Part shown: positions 26,088 to 35,080 of the stretch, one piece after another | How positions within the stretch are numbered: position 1 is the stretch's first letter | Layout: each line of letters starts with the position of its first letter | Assembly: GCF_016864555.1 (NCBI RefSeq) | Contig: NZ_CP044012.1 | Location: 616,501 to 680,500 of the forward strand | Direction of reading: 5' to 3' | Source of the DNA: Sinorhizobium sp. BG8 | GTDB taxonomy: Bacteria > Pseudomonadota > Alphaproteobacteria > Rhizobiales > Rhizobiaceae | Length of the DNA stretch: 64,000 nucleotides | Program-made: the position numbers and the translations under genes | Notes under the pieces: generated by a model | Database searches by the model: none | What the model saw: the letters and a program-made list of their open reading frames with translations, nothing else | What the model was told of the DNA's origin: nothing

Positions 26088-26477
26088 ATGCCCATGTTCG
26101 TCGCAGTTCTGATCTCCCTATTCGCCTGCACGACAGCGCACGCGAATGGACAACGCTTTTCGGAAACGGACATCCGCGAAAGGATCGTCGGAAAACGGAT
26201 CTATCTCGCGGCGCCATTCGGCGGCGAGTTTCCTCTCAACTATCGCTCCGGCGGGACCGTTGACGGTTCGGGCGAGGCACTCGGGCTCGGTCGGTTCGCA
26301 AAGCCAAGGGACTCCGGCACGTGGTGGATCAAGGGCGACCGGCTCTGCCAGAAATTCCGGACATGGTACCGGGGCAAACCCATGTGCTTCGAACTCTACC
26401 CGATCGGTTCCACGCGCCTCCGATGGCTGCGCAACGACGGAAAGACGGGAACGGCGCGCATTGGCCCCTCGCTATGA
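26088..26477 (+). CDS. Small secreted protein, function unknown
   Basis: 129 residues from ATG 26088. A signal peptide is evident (MFVAVLISLFACTTAHA, then NGQRF). The mature protein has FSETDIRERIVGKRIYLA and GTWWIKGDRLCQKFRTWYRG, with two or three Cys. This pattern of an opening RERIVGK helix, a Gly-rich centre and a GTWW...LC strand is like small alphaproteobacterial periplasmic proteins of the DUF995-like type, but I am not certain of the family. The open frame extends upstream to 25956 with no hydrophobic start, so the shorter form is preferred. Confidence 0.65.
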   Translation: MPMFVAVLISLFACTTAHANGQRFSETDIRERIVGKRIYLAAPFGGEFPLNYRSGGTVDGSGEALGLGRFAKPRDSGTWWIKGDRLCQKFRTWYRGKPMCFELYPIGSTRLRWLRNDGKTGTARIGPSL

Positions 26478-26645
26478 ACGCAACCGGCCGATGAGCGTCG
26501 GCGGGCCCCGGGCGTCCGCTCGACGCGCTCCCTTGCGTCGCACGGCAAGGCAGATCTATCGGCAATGACCGGCCTGAACGGATGATGTGTCGGGCGCGCC
26601 AGTGGCCCCGGCCTCTTTCATCCGGCGAGCATCGGAGGAAGAGAA

Positions 26646-27158
26646 ATGCGAATTCTCGCAACCATTTTTGCGGCACTCATCTTGGCCGGATCGATGCCAT
26701 CAATTTCGCGGGCTGAGGCCGCCAGCGAGCTCAGGCTTGAGGAACAGTTCGCCGGCAGAACCATCGCCCGCGGCCACTTCCGGGCGATCAACGGCGTAAA
26801 GCGCGACTTCACGGTGACGCTCCACGGCAAGTGGGACGGCAAAACGCTCGCCCTCAGGGAAGATTTCGTGTTCGACGACGGCGAGCGCGACCGCAAGACA
26901 TGGCGCTTCGTGAGGACCGGCCCGGGAAGATATACTGGCACTCGCGAAGACGTTGTCGGCCAGACTCACGTCCGCATCGATGCCAACGTCGCCCGCTTCA
27001 GCTACCTCGTCTATCTCGATCCCGGAGAGAGGAAGAACAAGGTCCGTTTCCATGACACCATGACCCTGAATTCGGACGGCACGGTGCTCAATACAGCCTG
27101 GATCACTAAGATCGGTTTGCCCGTTGCCTGGACCCGTGTCGAATTCAGGCGTCCATGA
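26646..27158 (+). CDS. DUF3833 family periplasmic protein
   Basis: 170 residues with a signal peptide (ILATIFAALILAGSMPSISRAEA) and a strong GGAGGAAGAGA site before ATG 26646. The mature part has the DUF3833 pattern: LRLEEQFAGRTIARGHFRA, FTVTLHGKWDGKTL, REDFVFDDGERDRKTW, and a late HDTMTLNSDGTVLNTAW. The family commonly accompanies CFA synthase, DUF1365 and SDR genes, all of which lie nearby. It probably takes part in lipid modification or its periplasmic handling. Confidence 0.87.
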   Translation: MRILATIFAALILAGSMPSISRAEAASELRLEEQFAGRTIARGHFRAINGVKRDFTVTLHGKWDGKTLALREDFVFDDGERDRKTWRFVRTGPGRYTGTREDVVGQTHVRIDANVARFSYLVYLDPGERKNKVRFHDTMTLNSDGTVLNTAWITKIGLPVAWTRVEFRRP

Positions 27159-27269
27159 GGCGCATGCAAATACAGATCAGCACCATATGCGATTGGCGTG
27201 CCGGACTGGCATCGCCGCATCACACGCCCCTTCCCCACTGAACCGTCGCCACCACGCCTTCGTATCGCA

Positions 27270-28088
27270 ATGGTGACAACAGCAACGGTGAGATCGCTCG
27301 TGAACAGTTCCGAACATTCGTCTGCGAAAAGCGACCGAAACAGGATCGCCTGGATAACGGGAGCAAGCTCCGGCATCGGCCGCGCGCTGGCAATCCGTCT
27401 GGCGCGCGACGGATGGACAATCGCGGCCAGCGCCCGCACCGGGTCGGCGCTGGAGATGCTCGTCGCGGAAATGCCAGGCAACATCAGAGCCTTTCCGCTG
27501 GACGTTGGGGACCGCGGAGCGGTGCACGCAACGCTCTCCGCGATAGAGGGCGAACTCGGAGAAGTCACGCTCGCCGTCTTCGCAGCCGGCACATACAAGC
27601 GTGAGACCGCGATGACTTTCGAAGCCCAAGTCATCCGCGAGATGGTCGAACTGAACATCATGGGCACCGTGAATTGCCTGGAGGCGATCGTTCGACGCAT
27701 GACCTCGCGCCGATGCGGCCACATCGCGGTGATGGCTTCCGTCTCTGGCTACACGGGGCTTCCGGGCGCTGCCGGCTATGGTGCGACAAAGGCTGCGCTC
27801 ATCAACATGTGCCAGGCGCTTTATCCGCAACTGAAGGCCCGCGGTGTCCGGCTCAGCGTGATCAACCCGGGCTTTGTCGATACGCCGCTGACGCGGAAAA
27901 ACGACTTCCCCATGCCGTTCCTCATTTCGGCAACCCAGGCCGCCGACCATATCGCCAGGAGGCTGCGCGGCGGCAGGTTCGAGATCGTGTTTCCCTGGCG
28001 AATGAAGGTCGCGATGAAGCTCCTGCGAGCGCTTCCCGACCGCGTGCGCTTCGCCATTACCGCCCGCATGATGCGCGAGGGCGAATGA
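27270..28088 (+). CDS. Short-chain dehydrogenase/reductase
   Basis: 272 residues from ATG 27270; GTG 27300 in the same frame is an equally possible start. Cofactor motif TGASSGIGRA, then Ser of ASVSGYTG and catalytic YGATKAA (Tyr-x3-Lys). The C-terminal end is basic (PWRMKVAMKLLRALPDRVRF), often seen in membrane-associated lipid SDRs. It lies between DUF3833 and, convergently, CFA synthase, and likely belongs to the sigma-E/ChrR lipid-modification set. Confidence 0.87.
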   Translation: MVTTATVRSLVNSSEHSSAKSDRNRIAWITGASSGIGRALAIRLARDGWTIAASARTGSALEMLVAEMPGNIRAFPLDVGDRGAVHATLSAIEGELGEVTLAVFAAGTYKRETAMTFEAQVIREMVELNIMGTVNCLEAIVRRMTSRRCGHIAVMASVSGYTGLPGAAGYGATKAALINMCQALYPQLKARGVRLSVINPGFVDTPLTRKNDFPMPFLISATQAADHIARRLRGGRFEIVFPWRMKVAMKLLRALPDRVRFAITARMMREGE

Positions 28089-28119
28089 GCGAGAGGTGGC
28101 GCGATCGGCGCCCGGTCGT

Positions 28120-29337
28120 TCAGTCACGTGAGAGATGGAACTGGACGACGTCTATCCTGCCCAGACGGAACCCGATAGCGCAATAGTGGAGATAGTAACG
28201 CCACATGCGGTGAAACCGCTCATCGAATCCGAGCGCCCTGATCCGCTGCCATTTCGCCACGAACGCCTGCTCCCAGGCCATGAGCGTCCTGTCATAGTGC
28301 GTGCCGAAGCGCAGCAGGTCCCTGACCCGAAGACCCGATGCATCCGCCTTCTCCCGGAAGACCGTCGGCGACGGCAGCATGCCGCCCGGGAAGATGTAGG
28401 TCTGGATGAAGTCGGCATTCCGCCGGTAGTGGTCGAAGCGGTCCTCGGCGATTGTGATCACCTGGATCATCGCCCGTCCCTCGGGGGCCAGGAGCTCGCG
28501 CAGGCGATTGAAATAGATCGGCCAGTTCTCTTCACCGACGGCCTCGAACATCTCGATCGAGACGATTTTCGTGAACTGCCCCCCGCAATCCCGGTAGTCC
28601 TGCAGGCGGACTTCCGCCTTGGCCGAGAGCCCGGATCTCCTGAGGCGTTCGCGAGCGTAGTTTGCCTGCTCCAGGGACAATGTCAGCCCGGTCGCGCGGC
28701 AACCTGTCTGGCGGATGGCGTGCTCCATGAAACCGCCCCAGCCGCAGCCGATTTCGAGGACATGGTCGTCAGGACCTATCTTCAGCTCCCGGATAATCCG
28801 CTCGTATTTGGCCGCCTGAGCCTCGGCGAGCGGCTGGTCGGGATGGGCGTAGAGCGCCGAGGAGTAGGTCATCGTGTCGTCGAGCCACTCGCGGTAGAAG
28901 TCGTTTCCAAGGTCGTAGTGGAACGCGATATTGCGCCGGCTTCCCGATGGCGAATTACGGCGAAGGCAGTGACGCAGATAGGCGAGCCTGCCCACGGCAC
29001 GGGAAGCCGCGAGAAGCGAGCGCCAGGACGTTTCGTTGGAGAGCGCAAGTTCGAGGACCGCCCCGATATCCGGCGTGTCCCAGTCGCCATCGACATATGA
29101 CTTCGAGAAGCCGAGGCTGCCGCCGGTCAATAGACGGAAGAAGGGGCGGGAGTTGTGAAGTCGAAGCTGCGCAGACGGTCCCCGGGCCGTTCCGCGCGCC
29201 ACGTGTTCCCGCCCGTCCGGGAATTGCAGCAGGATCTGTCCGCTTTCCATGCTGTCGGCCCAGCGGCACATGATGTGCTGCCAGAGGTTCTTGCGGGGGG
29301 TGACAAAGAAGGGAGCGTCTTGCTCAGCTTGGCTCAT
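28120..29337 (-). CDS. cfa: Cyclopropane-fatty-acyl-phospholipid synthase family methyltransferase
   Basis: 405 residues from ATG 29337 (GGAAG upstream). The SAM-binding motif is VLEIGCGWGGFMEHAI, preceded by HYDLGNDFYREWLDDTMTYS, the CFA hallmark. VSIEMFEAVGEENW and IFPGGMLPSP follow. It methylates or cyclopropanates unsaturated acyl chains of membrane lipids from S-adenosylmethionine. It overlaps the DUF1365 gene by 14 bases. CfaA homologues are sigma-E/ChrR targets in Rhodobacter, and furan fatty acid formation has been tied to this kind of cluster (from memory). Confidence 0.93.
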   Translation of the reverse strand: MSQAEQDAPFFVTPRKNLWQHIMCRWADSMESGQILLQFPDGREHVARGTARGPSAQLRLHNSRPFFRLLTGGSLGFSKSYVDGDWDTPDIGAVLELALSNETSWRSLLAASRAVGRLAYLRHCLRRNSPSGSRRNIAFHYDLGNDFYREWLDDTMTYSSALYAHPDQPLAEAQAAKYERIIRELKIGPDDHVLEIGCGWGGFMEHAIRQTGCRATGLTLSLEQANYARERLRRSGLSAKAEVRLQDYRDCGGQFTKIVSIEMFEAVGEENWPIYFNRLRELLAPEGRAMIQVITIAEDRFDHYRRNADFIQTYIFPGGMLPSPTVFREKADASGLRVRDLLRFGTHYDRTLMAWEQAFVAKWQRIRALGFDERFHRMWRYYLHYCAIGFRLGRIDVVQFHLSRD

Positions 29338-30133
29338 GCTGCGGCACTTCCGAAGTCTGGGTTGCAACGATGGTGGTCGACACCGGATCGCGGGCAGGCC
29401 GATGCCTGTAAACGGGATTTCCCTTGGCCCAGAGGCGAAACGCCTCCCAGTGAATTCCGGCCATGACCTTGAGCGTCATCAGGGGATACTGGATGAAGGT
29501 CCTGAGCAGTCGCCGATCCGAAAGCTCGCGACGGCTGCCGCTGAAGGTCGCGACGAGCAGCAACCCCTCCGCGTCCGTTTCCTGTATCCCGATCAGCACC
29601 CGGTCGCCCGGCGGCTCGATCCGAAAATTGTAGCGGCAGCCCATAGGGACGAAAGGCGAGACATAGAGCTCCTTTACGCAGGACTGCCGGATCGTTTCAC
29701 CTTCATGCCCCTTAACGGGAATGACATAGGTATGGCGCTCGCGAAACGTGTTGCAGACCTCGTAGAGGATCGCCCGCAGCGCGCCATCCGGCCCATGGCA
29801 GAAGTAGACGGTCAACGGATTGAAAACATAGCCGAGGATACGCGGGTAGCAGACGATCCGGACCGTGATGTCCTCGATCGCGATCTCGGCCGCCAGCAGC
29901 TGCTGGTGGATCCAGTTCCTCAGTTCCCTGGGCCTGCCATTGCCATGATCCTTGTCCCAGAAGCTGAACACGGCCCATCGGTTGTATCCGAAAAAACGCA
30001 TGCCGTTGTCGAGTTCCGGCAGTTCGTCCAGGTCCAGGAGAAGCGAGAAGACACGATAGTTCAGCGCATGCCGTCGCGGCCGGTGCCGTGCGTGCATGAC
30101 TCTGCCGACATAGATCGCTGAAACGCCGCTCAT
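29324..30133 (-). CDS. DUF1365 family protein
   Basis: 269 residues. Recognisable by SAIYVGRVMHARHRPRRHAL at the N terminus, the YPRILGYVFNPLTVYFCHG centre, and VKELYVSPFVPMGCRYNF. Proteins of this family are found between an FAD amine-oxidase-like protein and a CFA synthase in many proteobacteria and are part of the ChrR regulon in Rhodobacter. The biochemical step is uncertain; it may help convert methylated fatty acids. Both neighbours overlap it, so the three are one transcript. Confidence 0.88.
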   Translation of the reverse strand: MSGVSAIYVGRVMHARHRPRRHALNYRVFSLLLDLDELPELDNGMRFFGYNRWAVFSFWDKDHGNGRPRELRNWIHQQLLAAEIAIEDITVRIVCYPRILGYVFNPLTVYFCHGPDGALRAILYEVCNTFRERHTYVIPVKGHEGETIRQSCVKELYVSPFVPMGCRYNFRIEPPGDRVLIGIQETDAEGLLLVATFSGSRRELSDRRLLRTFIQYPLMTLKVMAGIHWEAFRLWAKGNPVYRHRPARDPVSTTIVATQTSEVPQHEPS

Positions 30134-31488
30134 TCTGCCGCCACCAGTGCTGGCCCCACATGGATCCGACCCGATTCGTCAGCAACCGTCCAAGGACGCC
30201 GCACTCCGCCGAGGCTTTCGGCAACCGCGAGCCCCGCCTGAACGCCATCTTCATGGAAGCCGCTTCCGAAGTGCGCTCCGCAGAACCAGGTTCCGTTTCG
30301 CCCCTGTAGCCGCCACAGCTCTTTTTGCGCGGACAAGGCCTTGAGGTCGAAGAGCGGGTGTGTGTAGTCGAACGAGGCAATGGTCCGTTCCGGCGCAATC
30401 TGCCTGACGGGATTGAGTGTGACGAACAGGGGATTGGCGGGATCGATCCCCTGCAGCCGGTTCATCCAGTAGGTGACGCACAGTTGATGCTCCTCGGCCC
30501 GCGCCGGTTCGCCGATGTAGTTCCAACTTGCCCATGTTTTTCGGCGCCGGGGCATGAGGTTCTCGTCTGAATGCAGCACGGCGGTGTTGTTCGTGTAGCG
30601 GAAGGCGCCAAGCAGGTGACGCTCCTGCCCGTCGGCATCGGCCAGTATCGCCAAAGCCTGATCTGCATGGGTCGCGATGACGACATCGGTAAACGTGTCG
30701 GTGTGGCCGTGGCAGTCAGTCACCTCCACTGTTCCGGCCGCGCGACGCACTGAACGGACCGCACTTCTGAGACGAACCGATCCGGAAAAATCCCGTATCA
30801 GCCGGTTCACATATTCCCGGCTGCCACCCTTAACCGTGCGCCATTTCGGACGATCGGAGAGAGTCAGCAGTCCATGGCTCTCGAAGAACCGTATGAAAGC
30901 GTGCAGCGGGTAGGCCTGTATCTCCCGTGCAGTGGTCGACCAGATCGCTGCCCCCATCGGCAGAAGATGGTCCTCCACGAATGTCGCTCCATAGCCGTTG
31001 CGATAGAGATATATCCCGAGGCCTACAGAGGCGAGATCCTGTCGCTCGAGCAAGGCGGACGCCTCGCGATAGAAGCGCCTGATGTCGGAGAGCATCCGCC
31101 AGAAGCGGGGCCGCATGACGTTGGTCCGCTGCCCGAGCAATCCCCTGATGCCGGAGCCGGAATATTCGAATGCTCCGCCGTCGAGCGAGGCCGCGAACGA
31201 CATGTCGGAGGCGCGTGTGGGCACATCGAGGTGATCGAAAAGAGCGACGAGGTTCGGGTAGTTTCTGTCGTTGTAGACGATGAATCCGGTGTCCACCGGC
31301 TGGTTCCCGGTGGCCGTCGGCACGAGAAAGGTATTGGCGTGGCCGCCCAGGCGGGCATCTGCCTCGTAGATCGTGACGCTCATGTTCTTGGCGAGGAGCC
31401 ACGCCGCCGCGAGGCCGGAAATACCGCTGCCGATCACCGCAACCTGGCGCTGCCCCGCAGCCTTATCGAAATTCATCTCAACACGCAT
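30130..31488 (-). CDS. FAD/NAD(P)-binding amine-oxidase-like protein
   Basis: 452 residues from ATG 31488; ATG 31476 would also fit. The dinucleotide fold is VIGSGISGLAAAWLL followed by IYEADARLGGHAN. The C-terminal FAD region is RNGTWFCGAHFGSGFHEDGV. It resembles desaturase/oxidase-like flavoproteins (protoporphyrinogen oxidase fold) paired with DUF1365 and CFA synthase. It probably dehydrogenates or saturates a lipid acyl intermediate. The long open frame upstream to 32184 is antisense to the sigma gene and was not used. Confidence 0.88.
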   Translation of the reverse strand: MRVEMNFDKAAGQRQVAVIGSGISGLAAAWLLAKNMSVTIYEADARLGGHANTFLVPTATGNQPVDTGFIVYNDRNYPNLVALFDHLDVPTRASDMSFAASLDGGAFEYSGSGIRGLLGQRTNVMRPRFWRMLSDIRRFYREASALLERQDLASVGLGIYLYRNGYGATFVEDHLLPMGAAIWSTTAREIQAYPLHAFIRFFESHGLLTLSDRPKWRTVKGGSREYVNRLIRDFSGSVRLRSAVRSVRRAAGTVEVTDCHGHTDTFTDVVIATHADQALAILADADGQERHLLGAFRYTNNTAVLHSDENLMPRRRKTWASWNYIGEPARAEEHQLCVTYWMNRLQGIDPANPLFVTLNPVRQIAPERTIASFDYTHPLFDLKALSAQKELWRLQGRNGTWFCGAHFGSGFHEDGVQAGLAVAESLGGVRRPWTVADESGRIHVGPALVAAE

Positions 31489-31573
31489 TAATCGAAATCC
31501 TGTCCAGTCTTTGCATGCAATACGGCAGCAGGACGCCTGCGGATTGATCGCGATGCAAAATTCTAGACAATGG

Positions 31574-31603
31574 TGATCCGGCATTGGAATCGTGCCGTAG
31601 TTG
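31574..31603 (+). promoter_or_regulatory. Candidate sigma-E (ChrR-type) promoter
   Basis: TGATCC at 31574-31579 matches the -35 element of the Rhodobacter/Caulobacter sigma-E class. Eighteen bases later comes TAGTTG, a weaker match to the -10. It lies ~100 bases before the sigma start, in the expected place for autoregulation. Confidence 0.4.
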
Positions 31604-31674
31604 CGAACATGTCCACCGTTGTTCCAATGTCGGCGCCCGTGTGCCACAACTGTCCGGTCCCCGCTCCGCGACCG

Positions 31675-32286
31675 ATGGCTCGGGTACGGCGCAATGGCGA
31701 AACGAAGCATACTGGCGTGGGCGAAACGGTGCAGGACCTGCAGAAAGACGAGATGTATGCGCTCCTTGCTGCCGTCGGGCGCGACAGGGACATCGAGGCA
31801 TTCGAAGCCCTGTTCAAGTACTATGGACCGAGGGTGAAGGCCTACATGGCGCGCCTGGCGGGCGATAGTCATGCCGCCGAGGAGCTTATGCAGGAAACCA
31901 TGATGGTGGTCTGGAACAAAGCCGCACAATTCGAACCCAGCCGCGGGAACGTCTCCACCTGGATATTCACCATTGCCCGCAATCTGCGCATCGACACATA
32001 CCGCAGGGACAGGCGTCCGGAATTCGACCCCAACGACCCCGCTTTCGTCCCAGGCGAAGTTCCTCAGGCTGACGCCGTGTTCGAGGGAATGCAGGAGGCC
32101 GAACGGCTGCGGCACGCCATGGAAGGATTGCCGCAGGAACAGCTCGAACTGCTGAAACTCTCTTTCTTTCAGGAATGCTCCCACAGCGCCATCGCCGAAG
32201 CGCTGAACATTCCCCTGGGAACCGTCAAATCACGTATTCGCCTCGCCTTCTCCAGGCTGCGCGCCGCACTGGAGGAGAGATCATGA
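31675..32286 (+). CDS. rpoE: RpoE-type ECF sigma factor (partner of ChrR)
   Basis: 203 residues from ATG 31675, or 189 from GTG 31717, which is nearer the start of the conserved part. Region 2 is DIEAFEALFKYYGPRVKAYM and EELMQETMMVVWNKA, then NVSTWIFTIARNLRID; region 4 is LPQEQLELLKLSFFQECSH and GTVKSRIRLAFSRLR. It directs stress transcription, in homologues singlet-oxygen and photo-oxidative stress. It overlaps the ChrR gene by ATGA, so sigma and anti-sigma are made together. Confidence 0.92.
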   Translation: MARVRRNGETKHTGVGETVQDLQKDEMYALLAAVGRDRDIEAFEALFKYYGPRVKAYMARLAGDSHAAEELMQETMMVVWNKAAQFEPSRGNVSTWIFTIARNLRIDTYRRDRRPEFDPNDPAFVPGEVPQADAVFEGMQEAERLRHAMEGLPQEQLELLKLSFFQECSHSAIAEALNIPLGTVKSRIRLAFSRLRAALEERS

Positions 32287-32948
32287 ATATCCGCCATCAC
32301 GTGAGCGATGAACTGCTGCTCAGCTACGCCGCCGGCGATCTTGCCGAAGGCTGGAGTCTCGCCGTCGCCTCCCACCTGGCGCTTTGCCCGGAGTGCCGTG
32401 GCCGGCTGAACCTGATGGAGAAGGCTGCAGGCCAGTTGCTGGAAGGCATCGTACCCGAGCCCGCGACGGAACTGTCCTGGGAGCAGATGAAGGACAGGAT
32501 CACAACCGGCCAACAAGGTCGGTCGGGCGAACCGGGCCCTGCCACAACCCCGGCCGATGCCACTGCGATACTCCCGGAGCCGTTGCGCTCCTACCTCGGT
32601 GGCGATGCGTCCTCCCTGAAGTGGAGACCGCTCGGTCGCGGCGCTTATCACATTGCGATCCCCACGGCTGATGGGGAGACGAAGGTACGGCTGCTGCGCA
32701 TACCGGCAGGCAAGCCCGTACCCGAGCACAGTCATGGAGGCCGGGAACTGACGCTCGTGCTGAGCGGCAGCTTCTATGACGGGAACAACCTGTTTGCCCG
32801 CGGAGATCTCGAGGAAGCGGATGCCAGCGTCACCCACCAGCCGGTCGCGACACCGGATGAAGACTGCATCTGCCTTGCCGTGACCGACGCTCCGCTGAAG
32901 TTCCGCAGCTGGCTGCTGCGCCTCGTTCAGCCGGCGCTCGGCATATGA
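32283..32948 (+). CDS. chrR: ChrR family zinc anti-sigma factor
   Basis: 221 residues with an N-terminal zinc anti-sigma domain and a C-terminal cupin. The expected ligands are in place: His6, His31, Cys35 and Cys38, the last three in HLALCPEC. The cupin motif PEHSHGGRELTLVLSGSF (around residues 145-162) gives a second metal site used for stress sensing. It holds the sigma factor encoded just upstream until singlet oxygen or organic peroxide triggers release. Confidence 0.94.
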   Translation: MNIRHHVSDELLLSYAAGDLAEGWSLAVASHLALCPECRGRLNLMEKAAGQLLEGIVPEPATELSWEQMKDRITTGQQGRSGEPGPATTPADATAILPEPLRSYLGGDASSLKWRPLGRGAYHIAIPTADGETKVRLLRIPAGKPVPEHSHGGRELTLVLSGSFYDGNNLFARGDLEEADASVTHQPVATPDEDCICLAVTDAPLKFRSWLLRLVQPALGI

Positions 32949-32985
32949 GCGCGCCGCGAGACTGCGATCGGGGGCGCAATCGAGA

Positions 32986-33399
32986 ATGATCTACGCCGTC
33001 TCCTATGTCGCGACAGCCATTGTCTTTTTCGGGATCGATTTCGTCTGGCTCTCCAAGGTCGCACCTGAATTCTACAAGAGTCGCATAGGCGACCTGCTCC
33101 TTGACGAGCCGAACTTCGCCGCCGCCGGTTTGTTCTATCTCTTCTATGTCGCCGGGATCGTCTATTTCGTGGTCGCGCCTGCGCTTCATGGCGGAAACTG
33201 GATGAACGCCATGGTTGGCGGCGCCCTGCTGGGGCTCATTGCCTATGGCACCTACGACATGACCAACCTTGCCACGCTGAAGAACTGGTCCCTGACGGTG
33301 AGCCTGGTGGACATGCTGTGGGGTGCGATGCTGACCTCGCTTGCGGCGACCGTCGGTTATTCGGCCGGCATCTGGTATGTGGGCAGGTCAACCCTCTGA
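32986..33399 (+). CDS. DUF2177 family membrane protein
   Basis: 137 residues with four predicted transmembrane helices. FFGIDFVWLSKVAPEFYKS and GTYDMTNLATLKNW are the typical DUF2177 segments. It follows ChrR by 37 bases and is in the same operon. The family is consistently associated with sigma-E/ChrR loci, but its role is unknown. Confidence 0.88.
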   Translation: MIYAVSYVATAIVFFGIDFVWLSKVAPEFYKSRIGDLLLDEPNFAAAGLFYLFYVAGIVYFVVAPALHGGNWMNAMVGGALLGLIAYGTYDMTNLATLKNWSLTVSLVDMLWGAMLTSLAATVGYSAGIWYVGRSTL

Positions 33400-33686
33400 C
33401 CGGCGGGTGCGAGCATAGGCAGGTATGTGCACGTGATCGCTCTACTGACCCTAAGGCGCCCCGATGCCGTCAGCGATCGCCCATGACAGGTCTTCCTATT
33501 TCGGCGGCTTGAGCAGGTTGCCCACCGCTGCGACCGCAAGGCAACGTTGGTGAATAACCCGCTGACCGAAGCCACGGCGACCGGATTGTTGCAGTCTTGC
33601 GCCTCCAGCTCGCCCAAGAGATGGAGACCGCTCAACCCCGGCTTACTATCAAGACAGTAGCTCTGGCGCAGCTGCGAGACGAGCCA
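33400..33686. other. Intergenic region between DUF2177 and pqqE
   Basis: 287 bases between convergent genes. No gene is supportable. TACTATCAAGACAGTA at 33643-33658 forms a short imperfect hairpin just beyond the pqqE stop and may be part of a weak terminator. Otherwise I see nothing. Confidence 0.35.
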
Positions 33687-34787
33687 TCAGCGCCCGATGC
33701 GCCTGTACCGGAAGTCGTCAGCATCGGCAGGTCTTGTGGCTGCCGCCTCCCCGATCAGAAGCGCCATGCGGGCATGCAGCGGAGACTTGATACAGGCGGG
33801 GTCCGTCGCTGCGGCATTGCCCGCAATCGCCATGGCCTGACACCGACATCCGCCCCAGTCGATCTCCTGACGGTCGCAGCTCTTGCAGGGTTCCAACATC
33901 CAGTCGGTGCCACGGAAAGCCTTGAAGGAGGGAGAATCGTGCCAGATGTCGTGCAGGCTCCAATCCCCGTAACGCTCGAAATGCAGGGATGGGATGGTGC
34001 CCGCGGCGTGGCACGGCAGCGCCGTTCCGTCCGGAGCCACCATGAACGCGTCCCGCGCCCAGCCACCCATGCACGGCTTTGGATAGATCGCGAAATAGTC
34101 AGGCGCCACGAAATCGATCGTGAGAATGCCGCGCAGCCTCTCCCGTGCCTCCTCCACGATCCTGACCTGACTGTCGACTGCCTCGCGATCAGGCAGGAGA
34201 GCATTGCGATTGAGAAGCGCCCAGCCGGCATACTGCACGTTGGCGATCTCGAGGCGTTCCGCGCCGACCTCCAGCGCAAGCTCGATGAAGGCGGGCACCT
34301 CGGCGATGTTGTGGCGATGGATCGGCGCGTTGATCGTCAGGGGAAGGCCGGCTTCCCGGACATGCCGCGCCGTTTCGAGCTTCTTTTCATGAGCTCCTCG
34401 ATAGTTGCCGATCTTCTCGGTCGTCCTTGGGTTGGCACCCTGGATGCTCAACTGGACGTGGTCGAGCCCGGCATCGCGGAAGGCCCTGATCCGTTCGGCC
34501 GACAGGCTGACACCTGCCGTAATCAGGTTTGTGTAAACACCCCGGTGCGCAAGCCCGGCGATCAGCTGTTCGAGATCCGGCCGCAATGTGGGCTCGCCGC
34601 CCGATAGATGGATCTGCAGGACGCCAAGGTCGGCCGCCTCGTTGAACAAAGAGAGCCATGCTTCCGTCGAAAGCTCGCGGTTGGCCTTCATCAGTTCGAG
34701 CGGGTTGGAACAGTAGGCACACTGCAGCGGACAGCGATGCGTCAACTCCGCCAGCATGCCTATTGGGGGAAGAAGCTCCTCACTCAT
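33687..34787 (-). CDS. pqqE: PQQ biosynthesis radical SAM enzyme PqqE
   Basis: 366 residues from ATG 34787, overlapping pqqD by ATGA. The radical SAM cluster motif is THRCPLQCAYC (Cys-x3-Cys-x2-Cys). SPASM-type cysteines appear at the C terminus (LEPCKSCDRQEIDWGGCRCQA). With PqqD it forms the Glu-Tyr cross-link in PqqA, the first step of PQQ synthesis. PQQ feeds the XoxF methanol dehydrogenase encoded next door. Confidence 0.97.
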   Translation of the reverse strand: MSEELLPPIGMLAELTHRCPLQCAYCSNPLELMKANRELSTEAWLSLFNEAADLGVLQIHLSGGEPTLRPDLEQLIAGLAHRGVYTNLITAGVSLSAERIRAFRDAGLDHVQLSIQGANPRTTEKIGNYRGAHEKKLETARHVREAGLPLTINAPIHRHNIAEVPAFIELALEVGAERLEIANVQYAGWALLNRNALLPDREAVDSQVRIVEEARERLRGILTIDFVAPDYFAIYPKPCMGGWARDAFMVAPDGTALPCHAAGTIPSLHFERYGDWSLHDIWHDSPSFKAFRGTDWMLEPCKSCDRQEIDWGGCRCQAMAIAGNAAATDPACIKSPLHARMALLIGEAAATRPADADDFRYRRIGR

Positions 34788-35080
34788 AGCGTCACCAGAA
34801 ATCGGTCGGACCATTCCTGCAGGAACTGCTCGACATCGGGGGCGATCTCCTCCGCCGGCGCTTCATATTGTCCGGCGAGTTCATCCACGATCTGGGTCGT
34901 CGTACGCTGTCCGTCGCACAGTCGCAGGATATCGAGGCTGACCTCGTTCGGCCAGAAGACGAGTTCCGGAGAGAGCAGAGCCCATGCTCCGCGCACGGTG
35001 TCGAAATGCAGCCGCGCATGACGTTTCAGGGCTGGCTTCGACTGCGCCGACAAAATGGCACGCTGGCGACTTGTTTCCAT
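34784..35080 (-). CDS. pqqD: PQQ biosynthesis peptide chaperone PqqD
   Basis: 98 residues from ATG 35080, which shares one base with the pqqC stop (TGATG). PqqD motifs: PALKRHARLHFDTVRGAWAL, then ILRLCDGQRTTTQIVDEL. It binds the PqqA precursor peptide and presents it to PqqE. The family's usual length is about 90-100. Confidence 0.95.
   Translation of the reverse strand: METSRQRAILSAQSKPALKRHARLHFDTVRGAWALLSPELVFWPNEVSLDILRLCDGQRTTTQIVDELAGQYEAPAEEIAPDVEQFLQEWSDRFLVTL

Noticed and set aside
31489-32184. Long minus-strand extension upstream of the FAD protein
   Set aside because: It is antisense to the sigma-E gene, has no family-like sequence and is explained by GC-rich coding bias.
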